A DNA stretch of 64,000 nt from Planctomycetota bacterium (GTDB lineage Bacteria > Planctomycetota > Uabimicrobiia > Uabimicrobiales > Uabimicrobiaceae), in NCBI GenBank assembly GCA_029260735.1, contig JAJDCR010000008.1:1-64000 (forward strand). Direction: 5' to 3'. Below are positions 9,275 to 18,410 of the stretch, in pieces. The translations under genes were made by a program, and so were the position numbers. The notes beneath the pieces were generated by a model. It had not been told where the DNA came from. It worked only from the letters and a program-made list of their open reading frames with translations, and did no database searches. Numbering within the stretch: position 1 is the first letter of the stretch; each line of letters starts with the position of its first letter.

Positions 9275-10348
9275 ATGAAAACAAAGATACTCCTCTCCAC
9301 TTGTTTATTTCTTGTTATCGGGTGTCTGCACGCCCAGAAAGCTGTCACTTACCGCCTTTCTGGCACAGCCAAGGAAATGGCTCAAAAATTTGCAGCCAAA
9401 GAGAAAGAACGTTTTCTCTCTGCTTACCAGCAAGTGATGGAAGGGGAAGGAATTGAAGAAAGCAGCCATGAAGAAAGACAAGCTTTCAAAAAATCAAAGC
9501 GCTTTGAAAAATACATTGATTCCGAAACCCAAGAAGAGATGAAAGCTTTTGCTGAAAAGGCAGACATTCCCTACTCCAAAGTATTGCTCTACAATTGTTT
9601 CTACGATCTTCTCCAAATTCAAATGGGTTGCCGTCAAGTCGTTGTCTGGTCCGATAAAACTCCCGCTGGTAACCTTTTCCATGCGCGAAACTTAGACTGG
9701 AGTGATTGGGGAGATGCTATTCGAGGCAACAACATCTTTCTCGTCCGCAATTACCCCGAAAAAAACCGCGTGGCCACTTTAACTTGGCCCGGCTTCTTTG
9801 GTGCTCTCACCGGTTGCAACGACCAAGGAATTGTTATTGCTTATAACCAATACCCGGGAGGAATTCTGCGAACAGGAGAGCCTATCTTTCTCATTCTCAA
9901 GAGAATTCTCCGAGAAGCAAAAACTCTTGCTGACGTCACTACCATGATGAAAGAAAGTCGCTTTGTCAGCAACGGCTCCATCATGGTTTCCAGCGCCGAA
10001 GAAAAACAAGCTCTCGTTATTGACCTTAACCGAGGAAAAGTTTTTATTCGCCACCCCAACGAAACATCTTTCATTATCAACAACAACACCAACTACTTTA
10101 GCCTATACGGAAAATTAGACAATTCCCGATACCAAAGATGCGCCACATATCAAAACGTCATGAAGTCATCTACTTTAGATGCCGATGGACTCAAAAAAGT
10201 AATGTCCCACCCCGATGTCATGCTTTCGATTAACCTATTGACCGCCATTTTTGATGTGAAAAACAATCGCATGTACCTTTCTTGCGGGAAATACAAGGCG
10301 GCGGAAGGCCCCTACGAGGAGTATCGGATTTTTAAGCGGCAGAAGTAG
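9275..10348 (+). CDS. Secreted C45/choloylglycine-type Ntn-hydrolase (amidase)
   Basis: This 357-residue protein resembles the acyl-CoA:6-aminopenicillanate acyltransferase/acid ceramidase group of N-terminal-nucleophile hydrolases. The likely autoproteolytic nucleophile is C119 in QMGCRQVV. Family-typical blocks follow: HARNLDW near 136-142, a TGCNDQGIVIAYNQ strand pair, and NTNYF near the C-terminal third. Such enzymes cut linear amide bonds, for example in N-acyl amino acids or ceramide-like lipids; the substrate here is unknown. The N-terminus is a signal sequence with a lipobox-like VIGC at C17, so it may be a lipoprotein. AAGGA lies 6 bases before the ATG. Confidence 0.75.
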   Translation: MKTKILLSTCLFLVIGCLHAQKAVTYRLSGTAKEMAQKFAAKEKERFLSAYQQVMEGEGIEESSHEERQAFKKSKRFEKYIDSETQEEMKAFAEKADIPYSKVLLYNCFYDLLQIQMGCRQVVVWSDKTPAGNLFHARNLDWSDWGDAIRGNNIFLVRNYPEKNRVATLTWPGFFGALTGCNDQGIVIAYNQYPGGILRTGEPIFLILKRILREAKTLADVTTMMKESRFVSNGSIMVSSAEEKQALVIDLNRGKVFIRHPNETSFIINNNTNYFSLYGKLDNSRYQRCATYQNVMKSSTLDADGLKKVMSHPDVMLSINLLTAIFDVKNNRMYLSCGKYKAAEGPYEEYRIFKRQK

Positions 10349-10382
10349 CGGGTTTGTCGTGTAGCAAATTTTAATGCCTGCT

Positions 10383-10420
10383 AAAACCTCCGAAGGACTG
10401 AGTGGGGTAGGTTTTTTTTT
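10383..10420 (+). terminator. Intrinsic terminator after the C45 gene
   Basis: AAAACCT at 10383-10389 pairs with AGGTTTT at 10409-10415, and a run of nine T begins at 10412. Position and T-tract fit a rho-independent terminator for the amidase gene. Confidence 0.65.
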
Positions 10421-10675
10421 GGCCTGTAAGGCCTATACAACCTAACCCAGAGCAACGCCCTGGGAATTATAGGGTTAACACAAACGTAGCCCTGAAAGGG
10501 CGGAATAATTAAAATATTTCGCCCCTTCGGGGGAATAACTTACGGCTTAGGTTGACACATATGGGGCTGAAGCCCCAGGCTATAACATGCTACCGCTTCG
10601 CGGTAAAGAAAATATGGACTTGCGGCTTAAGTTGACACTGGTGCCCTCGTAGTTGTCCCTACGAGCCTACGGATA
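10421..10675. repeat. Cluster of short palindromic (REP-like) repeats
   Basis: This gene-free stretch is built from small palindromes: GCCCT-GA-AGGGC near 10491-10502, CCCC-TTC-GGGG near 10524, GGGGCT-GA-AGCCCC near 10564-10577, TACCGC-TTC-GCGGTA near 10591-10605, and CTCGTAG-N6-CTACGAG near 10646. A 21-base unit starting ACTT and ending GGTTGACAC (second copy AGTTGACAC) occurs directly repeated at 10538-10558 and 10618-10638, 80 bases apart. The style matches dispersed extragenic palindromes that REP-associated tyrosine transposases (RAYTs) are thought to spread in other bacteria. No such transposase lies in the window. Confidence 0.75.
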
Positions 10676-10719
10676 ACAATGCCATAGAAAAAAAAACAGG
10701 GAACGACACGGAGAAGTTC

Positions 10720-12801
10720 ATGGAAAAAACAAAGAAGGAAAACGCCAAGCGCTTAGGTAAATACAAGATACTCGCTAAGTTGGGTGAAGGGGGTTTTGGT
10801 AAGGTTTATAAGGCTTTTGACACAGTATTAGAGAGAGTAGTCGCCGTTAAAACTTTGAAGTTAGAAGACCAAAACGAACTCAAAAGGTTCTTACGCGAGG
10901 CGAAAGCAACGGCCAAGCTAGATCATCCAAATATCGTTTCTCTCTATACGATAGAGAAAATAGAAAAAAAATACTGCTTAATCATGAAATTGATTGAAGG
11001 GCAATCGTTAAGAGAAATCCTCAAGAAAGAAAAGTTTTCTATCCCTCGTTGTTGCCAGATGATGATGAAAATTCTCCAAGCGATGGAATACGCTCATGAG
11101 CAAGGATTCATTCACCGAGATATTAAGCCTGCCAATATTCTTGTTGATAAGGAAGGGGAACCTTATCTTACGGATTTTGGTCTTGTTAAGTTTAGCCAAG
11201 GAGAACATACTCAACTAACCGAAGTGGGAGCGATTGTAGGAACTCCTTGCTACATGGCTCCTGAGCAGGGAAGTGGAAATGTCGATTCTCGCAGTGATAT
11301 TTATTCTTTGGGAGCGACACTTTATGAGATGTTAACTCAGAAAGCGCCTTTTGAGGGAGAAACTATTTTACAGGTTTTATATAAAACAGTAAATGAGGTT
11401 CCGCGTAGCCCTCGGGAAATTAGAAAAGAAATCCCTCAAAATTTAGAAGATATTTGCTTGAAGGCGATGAAGAAAGAACGAGAAGAGCGCTACCAAGATA
11501 TCGCTGAAATGAAAAAAGCCGTTGAGAAAATCTTGGCTTCTTATAAAAATCCACGGGGCAAAGCTTCTAGAGCGAAACATAAAAAGCAGGCAAAGGTAAA
11601 CCATCAAAATATTTATGTAATTTTAGCTCTCGCATTCATTGTCTTGGTTATAGTACTTGTTTCTATCCCAAATGAACAAGACTCTAATAGCTTAGAGAAA
11701 AAATTAGCTAGTGATTCTAATTCTGAGAAAAAACTATCTATTGACGAGGAAGAAAGTTTACCAAAACCAGAGAACTCTTCTCTTAAAACAATAGCAGAGA
11801 AGACATTGAAAGATAAAAAAGAGGAGCAGGAAAGAGAAAAAGAGTTAAAAGAGAAGCGAGAAAGAGAAAAAGAGTTAAGTGAGGGGCGGGAAAGAGAAAA
11901 AGTACTAAGAGAGGAGCTAGAAAGAGAAAAAGAGCTAAGAGGGGAACGGGAAAGAGAAAAAGAGAAAAGAGAGAAGCAGGAAGCAGAAAAAGAGTTAAGA
12001 CAAAAAGAGGAGAAAAAAGAAACCCAAGAATTAGAGAAAAGCGAGTTACTTGTCGAAGAAACTATCGATTCTGAAATGGAGCAGGTCAAAGAAGTCGCAA
12101 AAGAGTTGTTAAAGTGTATGAAAAATCAAGATCTCGCAGGAGTGAAAAATATCTGCGACCCTGGTTTCTCAACGGAGGCTTTTCCTCCTACTAACAACCC
12201 TATCTGGGAAGGAGTCTTAAAGACATCCTTTGTTGTCATTCATAGCTATTTTATGCAAAGAGAAATGGTCTTCACTTGGGAGGATGATCAAAAGAGCTTA
12301 GCCAAACTATCCATTGGCCCTAAACTCTCAGAGCAAGTCTACTTTAAGAAAGTTAACGGAGAATGGAAATGTACAGGGGATAAGGTTTCCACTATTATCC
12401 ATACAACCAAGAAACAAGTGAATATAAGTGGCTACAGCAAAATCCATAAAGCTCTTTTCGAAATACTAGAGAAGGCAAAAAGAGGAAACCTCCTAAAACA
12501 TCATACTCTTTTCCACTCTCAGGTAGAAGAGCAAGACCGCCAAAATATTGCGAAACAAGCAATAGATTACTTCTCTTTAAAAAACACCCTACCACGCAGA
12601 CAACGATTTATCCAAAAAAGCTACTTCTTTAACGAAGAAGAGCAGGCTTTTATCATCTACTATGATTTTCGTAAAGCAAAAGGCCTATTTATCGGAAAAA
12701 ATAGTCTGGCTAAAGAGCTCGACAAAAGGAAACGAGTTTACCTCGTTTTGAAAAAAGAAGATGATGAATGGAGAATCTATGGAATTAAAAGATGCTTTTA
12801 G
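10720..12801 (+). CDS. Transmembrane Ser/Thr protein kinase (Hanks type)
   Basis: The kinase domain (about residues 14-275) is complete: glycine loop LGEGGFGKVY, ATP lysine K44 in VAVKTL, E60, catalytic HRDIKPAN with D134 and N139, metal-binding D152 in TDFG, and the activation-segment end GTPCYMAPEQ. A single transmembrane helix spans about 297-316. Outside it lies a highly charged helix made of ten-residue repeats of the type EREKELxExR (about 370-430). Two related alpha+beta segments at the C-terminus (about 450-690) resemble NTF2/SnoaL-like sensor folds, by weak resemblance. The protein is probably a receptor kinase that reads an envelope signal and phosphorylates cytosolic targets. GGAG precedes the ATG. 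Its stop lies only 5 bases from the convergent neighbour. Confidence 0.9.
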   Translation: MEKTKKENAKRLGKYKILAKLGEGGFGKVYKAFDTVLERVVAVKTLKLEDQNELKRFLREAKATAKLDHPNIVSLYTIEKIEKKYCLIMKLIEGQSLREILKKEKFSIPRCCQMMMKILQAMEYAHEQGFIHRDIKPANILVDKEGEPYLTDFGLVKFSQGEHTQLTEVGAIVGTPCYMAPEQGSGNVDSRSDIYSLGATLYEMLTQKAPFEGETILQVLYKTVNEVPRSPREIRKEIPQNLEDICLKAMKKEREERYQDIAEMKKAVEKILASYKNPRGKASRAKHKKQAKVNHQNIYVILALAFIVLVIVLVSIPNEQDSNSLEKKLASDSNSEKKLSIDEEESLPKPENSSLKTIAEKTLKDKKEEQEREKELKEKREREKELSEGREREKVLREELEREKELRGEREREKEKREKQEAEKELRQKEEKKETQELEKSELLVEETIDSEMEQVKEVAKELLKCMKNQDLAGVKNICDPGFSTEAFPPTNNPIWEGVLKTSFVVIHSYFMQREMVFTWEDDQKSLAKLSIGPKLSEQVYFKKVNGEWKCTGDKVSTIIHTTKKQVNISGYSKIHKALFEILEKAKRGNLLKHHTLFHSQVEEQDRQNIAKQAIDYFSLKNTLPRRQRFIQKSYFFNEEEQAFIIYYDFRKAKGLFIGKNSLAKELDKRKRVYLVLKKEDDEWRIYGIKRCF
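11829..12008 (+). repeat. 30-base tandem repeat inside the kinase gene
   Basis: About six imperfect copies of a 30-base unit built on GAAAGAGAAAAAGAG encode the EREKELxExR helix outside the membrane. The unit length keeps the frame, so copy number can change without breaking the protein. Confidence 0.8.
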
Positions 12802-12806
12802 GGTGC

Positions 12807-15737
12807 CTATTCCTCTCCCAACAAAACTGTGCGAAAGCCAAATAGATTACGACGAGCGGTCAGGGTTTCACCGTAGCGAAAAGAAACACGTAAGTCCTTG
12901 GGAGAGGCAAACCAAGAGCCTCCTCGGAGGACTTTGTAAATTCCGCTTTTGCTGTTAAGAGGATCTTTCTCTGGACCTGTACTGTAGTAACGGCTGTCGT
13001 AGGAATCTAAGCACCATTCCCAGGCATTACCTGCCATGTCTTCATTACGGTAAGGAGAAACCCAGTAAGAGAAAATCTCGACCGGTGAGGTGTAGCGATA
13101 GCCATCGGCTCCGTCGGTAAAGTAATTGCAGTAGTAGGTTGTTCCTTGACCAGGTTTCTCATCGCCCCAGGGATAAACTCTTTGGGGGATGGGATTGTTG
13201 ATGAGAGGGACGGGAAGTTGGCTGGATTCCCAGTTAGGAATCATAACTCCTCCGCGGGCTGCTTTTTCCCATTGGGCTTCAGAAGGGAGTCGTTTTTCGC
13301 TCCACTTGCAGTACTCCTGAGCATCTTCCCAGTTAATTCCAATGACAGGTTGTCTTGGTTGGTTGAAGTTGGTGTCGTGGTAAAAAGCGGGTTGGGGGTA
13401 AGCGGTTTCCCGAAGAAATTTTTGATAGCGTTGGTTGGTTGCTTCATTCTTGTCGATATAAAAACCAGAGACAAATATTTTCTTTATGGGCTCTTCATCC
13501 TGAGCTCGGCTACTTCCTCGCCAAAAAAATCCTGCGGGAACATAAACCATGACGGCTCCGTCTTTTTTCCAGACGTACTCTCCTTTTGTTTCCCCAACAA
13601 CAAGACCCCGAGGGATTTTTTCTCCGAACCACCCGAGATTTTCTCGGCGAATTATCTCCAGGCTAGCATTTTTTCTCCGATTGAGAGAGCCTATTCCTAA
13701 ATTTACTCTAACTTTATACCTCCCCGCTTTTTCCGAGGCTAAACGCAGGGAAATTCGCTCCTCTTGGTGGCCTTTTTCGGCCTTCTCTACCCTTCGGAAA
13801 AAAGAAGGGATAACTCCTTCTCCCGAGATCTGAATGTTTTCGTAGTCATTACTTCCTGCTTGAGCTACATTCCAGCGGACTTGGAGGTAGATTTCTTCAT
13901 CGTTATGAAAGTTTTCTTTGCTTTTTCCTTTTGCATCGACAAAACGAATTTCTAAAATTCGGAATTTAGAAGGGATAGGCGGATAACGAATAGAAATTTT
14001 TTCTACTTCTAAGTTGCCCATTTTGTCTAAAGCGGAGAGGAACAAAGTTTTTTTCTCTCCCTCTTCCATAGATAAGGAGTAGCTAAATTTCATTTCCTTA
14101 GGAAAAGATTCTCCTGGGTAGACTTGATCTTCTACTCGCAGTTCTACTAACCCTTGATTATCAGTTACTCGCCCTTCTACTTGTACTTGTTTTTGATAAA
14201 CAAGTCTTTCTTTATCGACTTTTTTAAGATTTGGCTTTTGGACGTATATCTTGGGAGCTTCTGTGTCGATAGGGAGGTATTTTAGAGTATGCGTTTTCTC
14301 TTCTGCTTGGCCTCCCACCCATTCGACACGGATAGGAACATGAGTGAGTCGCGACTTAAGTTTCAGTGTCCTTTCGAATTTCCATAAATGCGTGATGCCG
14401 TCGCGGGCGATCTTTTCAAATTTTGCCCGTTGTCCTCCCACCAAAATAGAGAAAATTTCAGCTTCTCCCGAAACAATACCTTCGACGAGAACTTCGGGGG
14501 AATGCAAAATCGTTTCCGAGGACGGTTGAGTTACTTCAATCTGGGAAGCAGCAAAAGAGCGGAAAAGATGGATTTCCCATTCATTTTTTGTCTCTTCTTC
14601 GTAGGTTTCCACCTTTATTTTGTTTAAGCCTGGTACTAAAAAAATAGGGCTCTGAAAAAGCCAAATATCTTTTACCAGAGATTTTTTTCGGGTGATCCGA
14701 GCAGGGATTTTATTGATGATCACACTTTGTAGGTTAGGGGTTCGGATTTGCCCTTTGAGCTGGATACGGTCTTCTTTCAAAAGAGAGTTAGGAGAAGGAA
14801 AAATACTAACGACAGAGGATGGCAAAGGTCGCTCCAGCTTGAGAAGTTCTAGCTTTTGCATCTTTTCTCCTGGCAGTTGCCAACTTCCCACAAGATAGCC
14901 ATCTTCCCAGGAAAACTTTCCTTGCCCAGAATTTACCCCTTCGTCAATTTGCCAAGCATAGCTTAAGCGATCTTGAGAAAGAGTTCCTGATAACAACATG
15001 TTTTGCTCAGGGAGGAAAAAGCTTGTGTAAAAACGCAGTCCTTCCCACCAAAAACGCAAACTACCATCGTAGTTATGAATCCACATTTGGGAAAGCTCTG
15101 GTCTCTTGTTTAGGTTAACAATATTCCATTTCTTAACCTGGCCAAAGGCAATGCCCCCCTGGTTTTCTAAGTTTTGTGCGACTTGGTTCCAACTTAAAAT
15201 TTTCTTTGAGCCCATTCCCATTACCAAAGGGACGTCTAAAGATTTTCCCTCTCCGCTCAAAACGAGTGTGTTCCGGTTACTAGAGGCCATTTGCGCTAGC
15301 TCTTGCCAAGCTTTTTTCCCCAAAGGGGCAGATTTTCCTTCTGGCTTGAGAATAACAACAACATGAGAGTAAGGAAGGGTATGTAAATATTCTCCTAAAC
15401 TAGAAAGCGAAACTCCACCTAGAGAAGGAAGGGGAACTTCTTCTTGCCAATTACTTTCTCCCGAAAGATAAAGAATGAGGCGAATATTTTTTGGCTGTTG
15501 GGCTAACCAGTTATTGCAGGTTGTAAAAAAACTGTGTTGGGATTGGTAGGAAGTTAATCCGGTGGCTTCTTTGGAATATCCACAAACAGGCGATAAAAGA
15601 AGCCCATAGAACTCTTTTGCGGCGGGAGATATTTTATCTTGGCTTAGAACAAGCGCCCTATCTTGCGACAGGGCAAAAGAAATACAGATAAGTAGTCCGC
15701 AGATAGAGAGAAAATATTGTCTACTCAAAATAAGCAC
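12807..15737 (-). CDS. Secreted multi-domain protein ending in an FGE-sulfatase-like domain
   Basis: This 976-residue exported protein has a signal peptide (about 1-24). A 200-residue region follows with alternating hydrophobic strands (LILYLSG, HVVVILKP) that faintly resemble a caspase or CHAT fold, without an obvious His/Cys pair. Several Ig-like beta domains follow (about 310-600). The C-terminal FGE/SUMF domain (about 735-976) shows MVYVPAGFFWRGS, RLPSEAQWEKAARGG, GNAWEWC and VLRGGSWF. The Cys pair used by true formylglycine-generating enzymes after GGSW is absent, so this domain probably binds ligand or carbohydrate rather than modifying sulfatases. It converges with the kinase gene with 5 bases between the stops. 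The pairing is typical of planctomycetal signalling loci, where FGE-like and kinase domains often co-occur. Confidence 0.82.
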   Translation of the reverse strand: MLILSRQYFLSICGLLICISFALSQDRALVLSQDKISPAAKEFYGLLLSPVCGYSKEATGLTSYQSQHSFFTTCNNWLAQQPKNIRLILYLSGESNWQEEVPLPSLGGVSLSSLGEYLHTLPYSHVVVILKPEGKSAPLGKKAWQELAQMASSNRNTLVLSGEGKSLDVPLVMGMGSKKILSWNQVAQNLENQGGIAFGQVKKWNIVNLNKRPELSQMWIHNYDGSLRFWWEGLRFYTSFFLPEQNMLLSGTLSQDRLSYAWQIDEGVNSGQGKFSWEDGYLVGSWQLPGEKMQKLELLKLERPLPSSVVSIFPSPNSLLKEDRIQLKGQIRTPNLQSVIINKIPARITRKKSLVKDIWLFQSPIFLVPGLNKIKVETYEEETKNEWEIHLFRSFAASQIEVTQPSSETILHSPEVLVEGIVSGEAEIFSILVGGQRAKFEKIARDGITHLWKFERTLKLKSRLTHVPIRVEWVGGQAEEKTHTLKYLPIDTEAPKIYVQKPNLKKVDKERLVYQKQVQVEGRVTDNQGLVELRVEDQVYPGESFPKEMKFSYSLSMEEGEKKTLFLSALDKMGNLEVEKISIRYPPIPSKFRILEIRFVDAKGKSKENFHNDEEIYLQVRWNVAQAGSNDYENIQISGEGVIPSFFRRVEKAEKGHQEERISLRLASEKAGRYKVRVNLGIGSLNRRKNASLEIIRRENLGWFGEKIPRGLVVGETKGEYVWKKDGAVMVYVPAGFFWRGSSRAQDEEPIKKIFVSGFYIDKNEATNQRYQKFLRETAYPQPAFYHDTNFNQPRQPVIGINWEDAQEYCKWSEKRLPSEAQWEKAARGGVMIPNWESSQLPVPLINNPIPQRVYPWGDEKPGQGTTYYCNYFTDGADGYRYTSPVEIFSYWVSPYRNEDMAGNAWEWCLDSYDSRYYSTGPEKDPLNSKSGIYKVLRGGSWFASPKDLRVSFRYGETLTARRNLFGFRTVLLGEE

Positions 15738-15756
15738 CTAATAATCGTGTAATGAA

Positions 15757-15778
15757 CCGACCAAAGAAAACTGGTCGG
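15757..15778 (-). terminator. Hairpin between the C25 protease and FGE-like genes
   Basis: CCGACCA at 15757-15763 and TGGTCGG at 15772-15778 form a 7-base-pair stem with an 8-base loop, flanked by AATG and CATT, which extend the symmetry. It lies after the C25 stop on the minus strand and before the next minus-strand start. The T-run is weak, so partial termination or mRNA processing is likelier than a strong stop. Confidence 0.45.
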
Positions 15779-15796
15779 CCCATTATTTACGAAAAT

Positions 15797-17974
15797 CTAC
15801 TCAAAATTCACGGTAGTTTGGTAAGGGTAAAGGTTTTCCCCTGTCACAGTCAAAGTGAAAGAACCAGAAAGGTCACTTGGAAAAGAGCAGTTTCCTTTTG
15901 CATTTGTCGTTAAGACAAGTTGTTCGCCTTCTTTTTGACCTTCTTTGTCGCCTTCTTTGTATAAACAAACTTGGGCTTCTACCACTTCACGATTTTCTTG
16001 AGCGTTCACTTGAACAGAGAAACCATTTCGACTACGAGTGGTTTTTACATCCAGTTTACTAGGATTTTTTGTCCATATTTGCATTTCAGGGTCTCCGATG
16101 CAATGGAACAGATAGAACTCTGTTTCTGTGTAATCGTAAGATGTACCCCAAGGGTTAGATGGATAATTGAGAGCCAAGTACATTTTTCCAAAGTTCAAGA
16201 CTTCGCCCAGCTTTTTCGAAACCGCTTGCGTACTAGGAAGCTTTACCCCTGTATCTAAGCAGTCGTATACTTCTGTACCAAAAAGGCTTGTATAGAAACC
16301 ATCACAGAGACGATCATTCCACCAAGAGTAGCTGACACGAGTAGAGCCCAATGCTGCTGCTGCTCCCCCTTGAGGGTTTTTCAGAGCCGCTTCGACAAAA
16401 CAATCGCGAGATTGGTCCATTCCTCCGGTCAAACAATTGATAGAGAAAAGAATAGGAAGAACCTCATTCTTTAGTTTTTTGACATCTATGTCCATGACAG
16501 AGGGTTTCCCCCAAGAAGTGTAGCTCCCGTGGTCGCGGTGTTGAACAAGGAAGGGGCCTTTTTCCCAATAGTCCAAAGTATTCGTAGTGGCATCATAGTT
16601 GCGAACGATATTTTTTGTCCAACTAGCGGGCATTTGGCAATTTTTTACAGGACCTTCGCTATCGCGAATTTTAGAGCGGTAAGTTCCAGGACGATCCGTT
16701 TGGGTCTCGTCTTTTGCTTTTCGGAAGTAATAGGCAGAGTGATTTATCCCATAAGCTCCTGTCCCGATGGTCTCCTTAGGAAAATCATAAAGATGGCTTA
16801 AGCTATTGTGAATAGTGAAAGCAGTTTCACAAAACAAACGTTCGGCCATGTTATGTTCTCTGGATTGGTATTGGAATTCACCACAAAGAAGAAAACGGTT
16901 CGACCACTGAGGCTTTTGTTGGTAGTCGAGAATTTTTTTCATCAGAACGTCGGCTTCTTGTTTATTGTTGGCAGGAATTCTTCCGATGTGAACGTCTGGA
17001 TAGTAGTCGTCGCCTTCTAAGCAAGAATAGTAAAGATCACTAGGAATAGTTCCATCGCCCACTCCCAAAATTTGACAGTTTTCGCTTCCCAAAGGATGTC
17101 GATCTGCGGATTTGGGTAAAGGAATCAAAGGATGATCCCCTAAAATAGTAACGTAAGCGACGTCAGGATAATGAGCTTTGATAATATCTTTGATTGTGCT
17201 TTCACTAGCGTTGCGAACAATTTCTACTTTTGCCGCTAAGCCTTTTTGGTTTTTCCACAAAGCCAGTTTTTCGGCATTTTCTTGGAGATCAGCCACTGTC
17301 AAAATCAAAGTGTTGACCTTTGCTTTGTTAGTCTTGCGAGCAGGTTGATAATTCTTGACAAGAGCTTTGACAATGGGGTCCATTAAGGCATCACTTTGGG
17401 CCAGCTCCACTGTGGCTCCTTGGAACTCAATATGAGCTTGGAGTTTTTTGTAGACGATTAATTCTCGGCTTTGGGCTATGTACTGAACTGGATTAAAACG
17501 GATCAGAGCGAGCTTGCGACCTCGTAAAATTCCTTGGTAAGCCACTTCGACAACAGAGCTAGGAAAAGCTTCTGATGATTGGTAAGCTGCTTCATTGACA
17601 ATAAAATTACGGCTAAGGAGTTCTTCTGCTCCAATAGTGTCAATAACGGGCTCTTGAGCGGGTGCCAACGGTTTTTCTAAAATAACAGTTTCTGCTTCCA
17701 TTTGGGAAATACGAATCTCAATAGTGGCATCTTTAGGAATTTCGATGAAGGCTTGTTGACTAGGGATGTTGGGTTTACCAACGGCATAAAGTCCACTTCC
17801 ACCAGGAAATTGTACTCTGCTGAATTTTTCAGACTCGGTCACTTCGTAAGAGTCCAGTTTCCAGTCCAGGGTTACACCATGGCGGTCTGATTCTACCAGA
17901 TCAATATCACCAGCATAAAGACTGCCAGCGATGAAAAAAACAGAAATCAGCCAAAAGCTATTCTTGAATGTCAT
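15797..17974 (-). CDS. Secreted gingipain-type cysteine protease (peptidase family C25)
   Basis: This 725-residue precursor has a signal peptide (about 1-22), an N-terminal propeptide-like region to about residue 215, a catalytic domain (about 220-610) and an Ig-like C-terminal domain (about 635-725). The catalytic residues are visible: HRDHG with H482-G483, and SINCLTG with C514. Their spacing of 32 is close to that of the His/Cys pair in gingipain R. The block GDHPLIPLP and the segment DVHIGRIPAN are also typical of the family. Gingipains cleave after Arg or Lys; specificity here cannot be read from the sequence. No type IX sorting domain was recognised. A ribosome site (AAGGA) lies about 11 bases before the ATG. 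Confidence 0.88.
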   Translation of the reverse strand: MTFKNSFWLISVFFIAGSLYAGDIDLVESDRHGVTLDWKLDSYEVTESEKFSRVQFPGGSGLYAVGKPNIPSQQAFIEIPKDATIEIRISQMEAETVILEKPLAPAQEPVIDTIGAEELLSRNFIVNEAAYQSSEAFPSSVVEVAYQGILRGRKLALIRFNPVQYIAQSRELIVYKKLQAHIEFQGATVELAQSDALMDPIVKALVKNYQPARKTNKAKVNTLILTVADLQENAEKLALWKNQKGLAAKVEIVRNASESTIKDIIKAHYPDVAYVTILGDHPLIPLPKSADRHPLGSENCQILGVGDGTIPSDLYYSCLEGDDYYPDVHIGRIPANNKQEADVLMKKILDYQQKPQWSNRFLLCGEFQYQSREHNMAERLFCETAFTIHNSLSHLYDFPKETIGTGAYGINHSAYYFRKAKDETQTDRPGTYRSKIRDSEGPVKNCQMPASWTKNIVRNYDATTNTLDYWEKGPFLVQHRDHGSYTSWGKPSVMDIDVKKLKNEVLPILFSINCLTGGMDQSRDCFVEAALKNPQGGAAAALGSTRVSYSWWNDRLCDGFYTSLFGTEVYDCLDTGVKLPSTQAVSKKLGEVLNFGKMYLALNYPSNPWGTSYDYTETEFYLFHCIGDPEMQIWTKNPSKLDVKTTRSRNGFSVQVNAQENREVVEAQVCLYKEGDKEGQKEGEQLVLTTNAKGNCSFPSDLSGSFTLTVTGENLYPYQTTVNFE

Positions 17975-18410
17975 CGTTACATATATCCTTTTGTAAATGA
18001 GGTTGCAAACACTCAGGGGGAAGTTTGCGTTTAAACAACAAGGGACTTTGCCCTAAAACAGATTACACTAAATTATAATTGTTCGCTTTATCTTCTTTAA
18101 TAAGTAGTGCAAAAAGAATACCAGAACGGAGGCTTAGCTTTCTTCTGGCTTCCTGTTTTTGAGCTCTGTTACATTTTGTATATATTTTGTAAATGGGGTT
18201 TCTCATTGTAACAGAACAGGAGTACTTTTGCAAAGCAATTTCAGCTCTATAAAGACCCTTAGAGAAACCTGTGATTGTTGAAGAAACCTTTGCAACAAAG
18301 ATTCCGGAAGTTTTTCGCAAAGTTCTTGAAAATGTCCAAAAACGCAGGTATTATCAATAAACCTGATAGCTCGACTGAAAAGATTTTTCCTCTTTGATGA
18401 GACCCCCATT
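17975..18410. other. Divergent intergenic region with an inverted repeat
   Basis: This separates the C25 protease (leftward) from the LptA-like gene (rightward) and must hold both promoters. TCTGTTACA at 18165-18173 and TGTAACAGA at 18207-18215 form a perfect 9-base inverted repeat with a 33-base gap, a candidate operator or structured leader. AT-rich stretches such as TTATAATT near 18074 could be -10 boxes for the protease. Short open frames here have poor composition and no ribosome site and are not called. Confidence 0.5.

Noticed and set aside
11613-12089. 158-codon Ser-rich frame antisense to the kinase repeats
   Set aside because: It is the mirror of the 30-base tandem repeat in the kinase gene, which keeps the opposite frame open.
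12807-15737. Active caspase-like protease in the N-terminus of the FGE-like protein
   Set aside because: The strand pattern is only faintly similar and no His/Cys pair could be assigned.
18063-18320. 85-codon frame in the divergent intergenic region
   Set aside because: It runs across the inverted repeat and likely promoters, and has no ribosome site.
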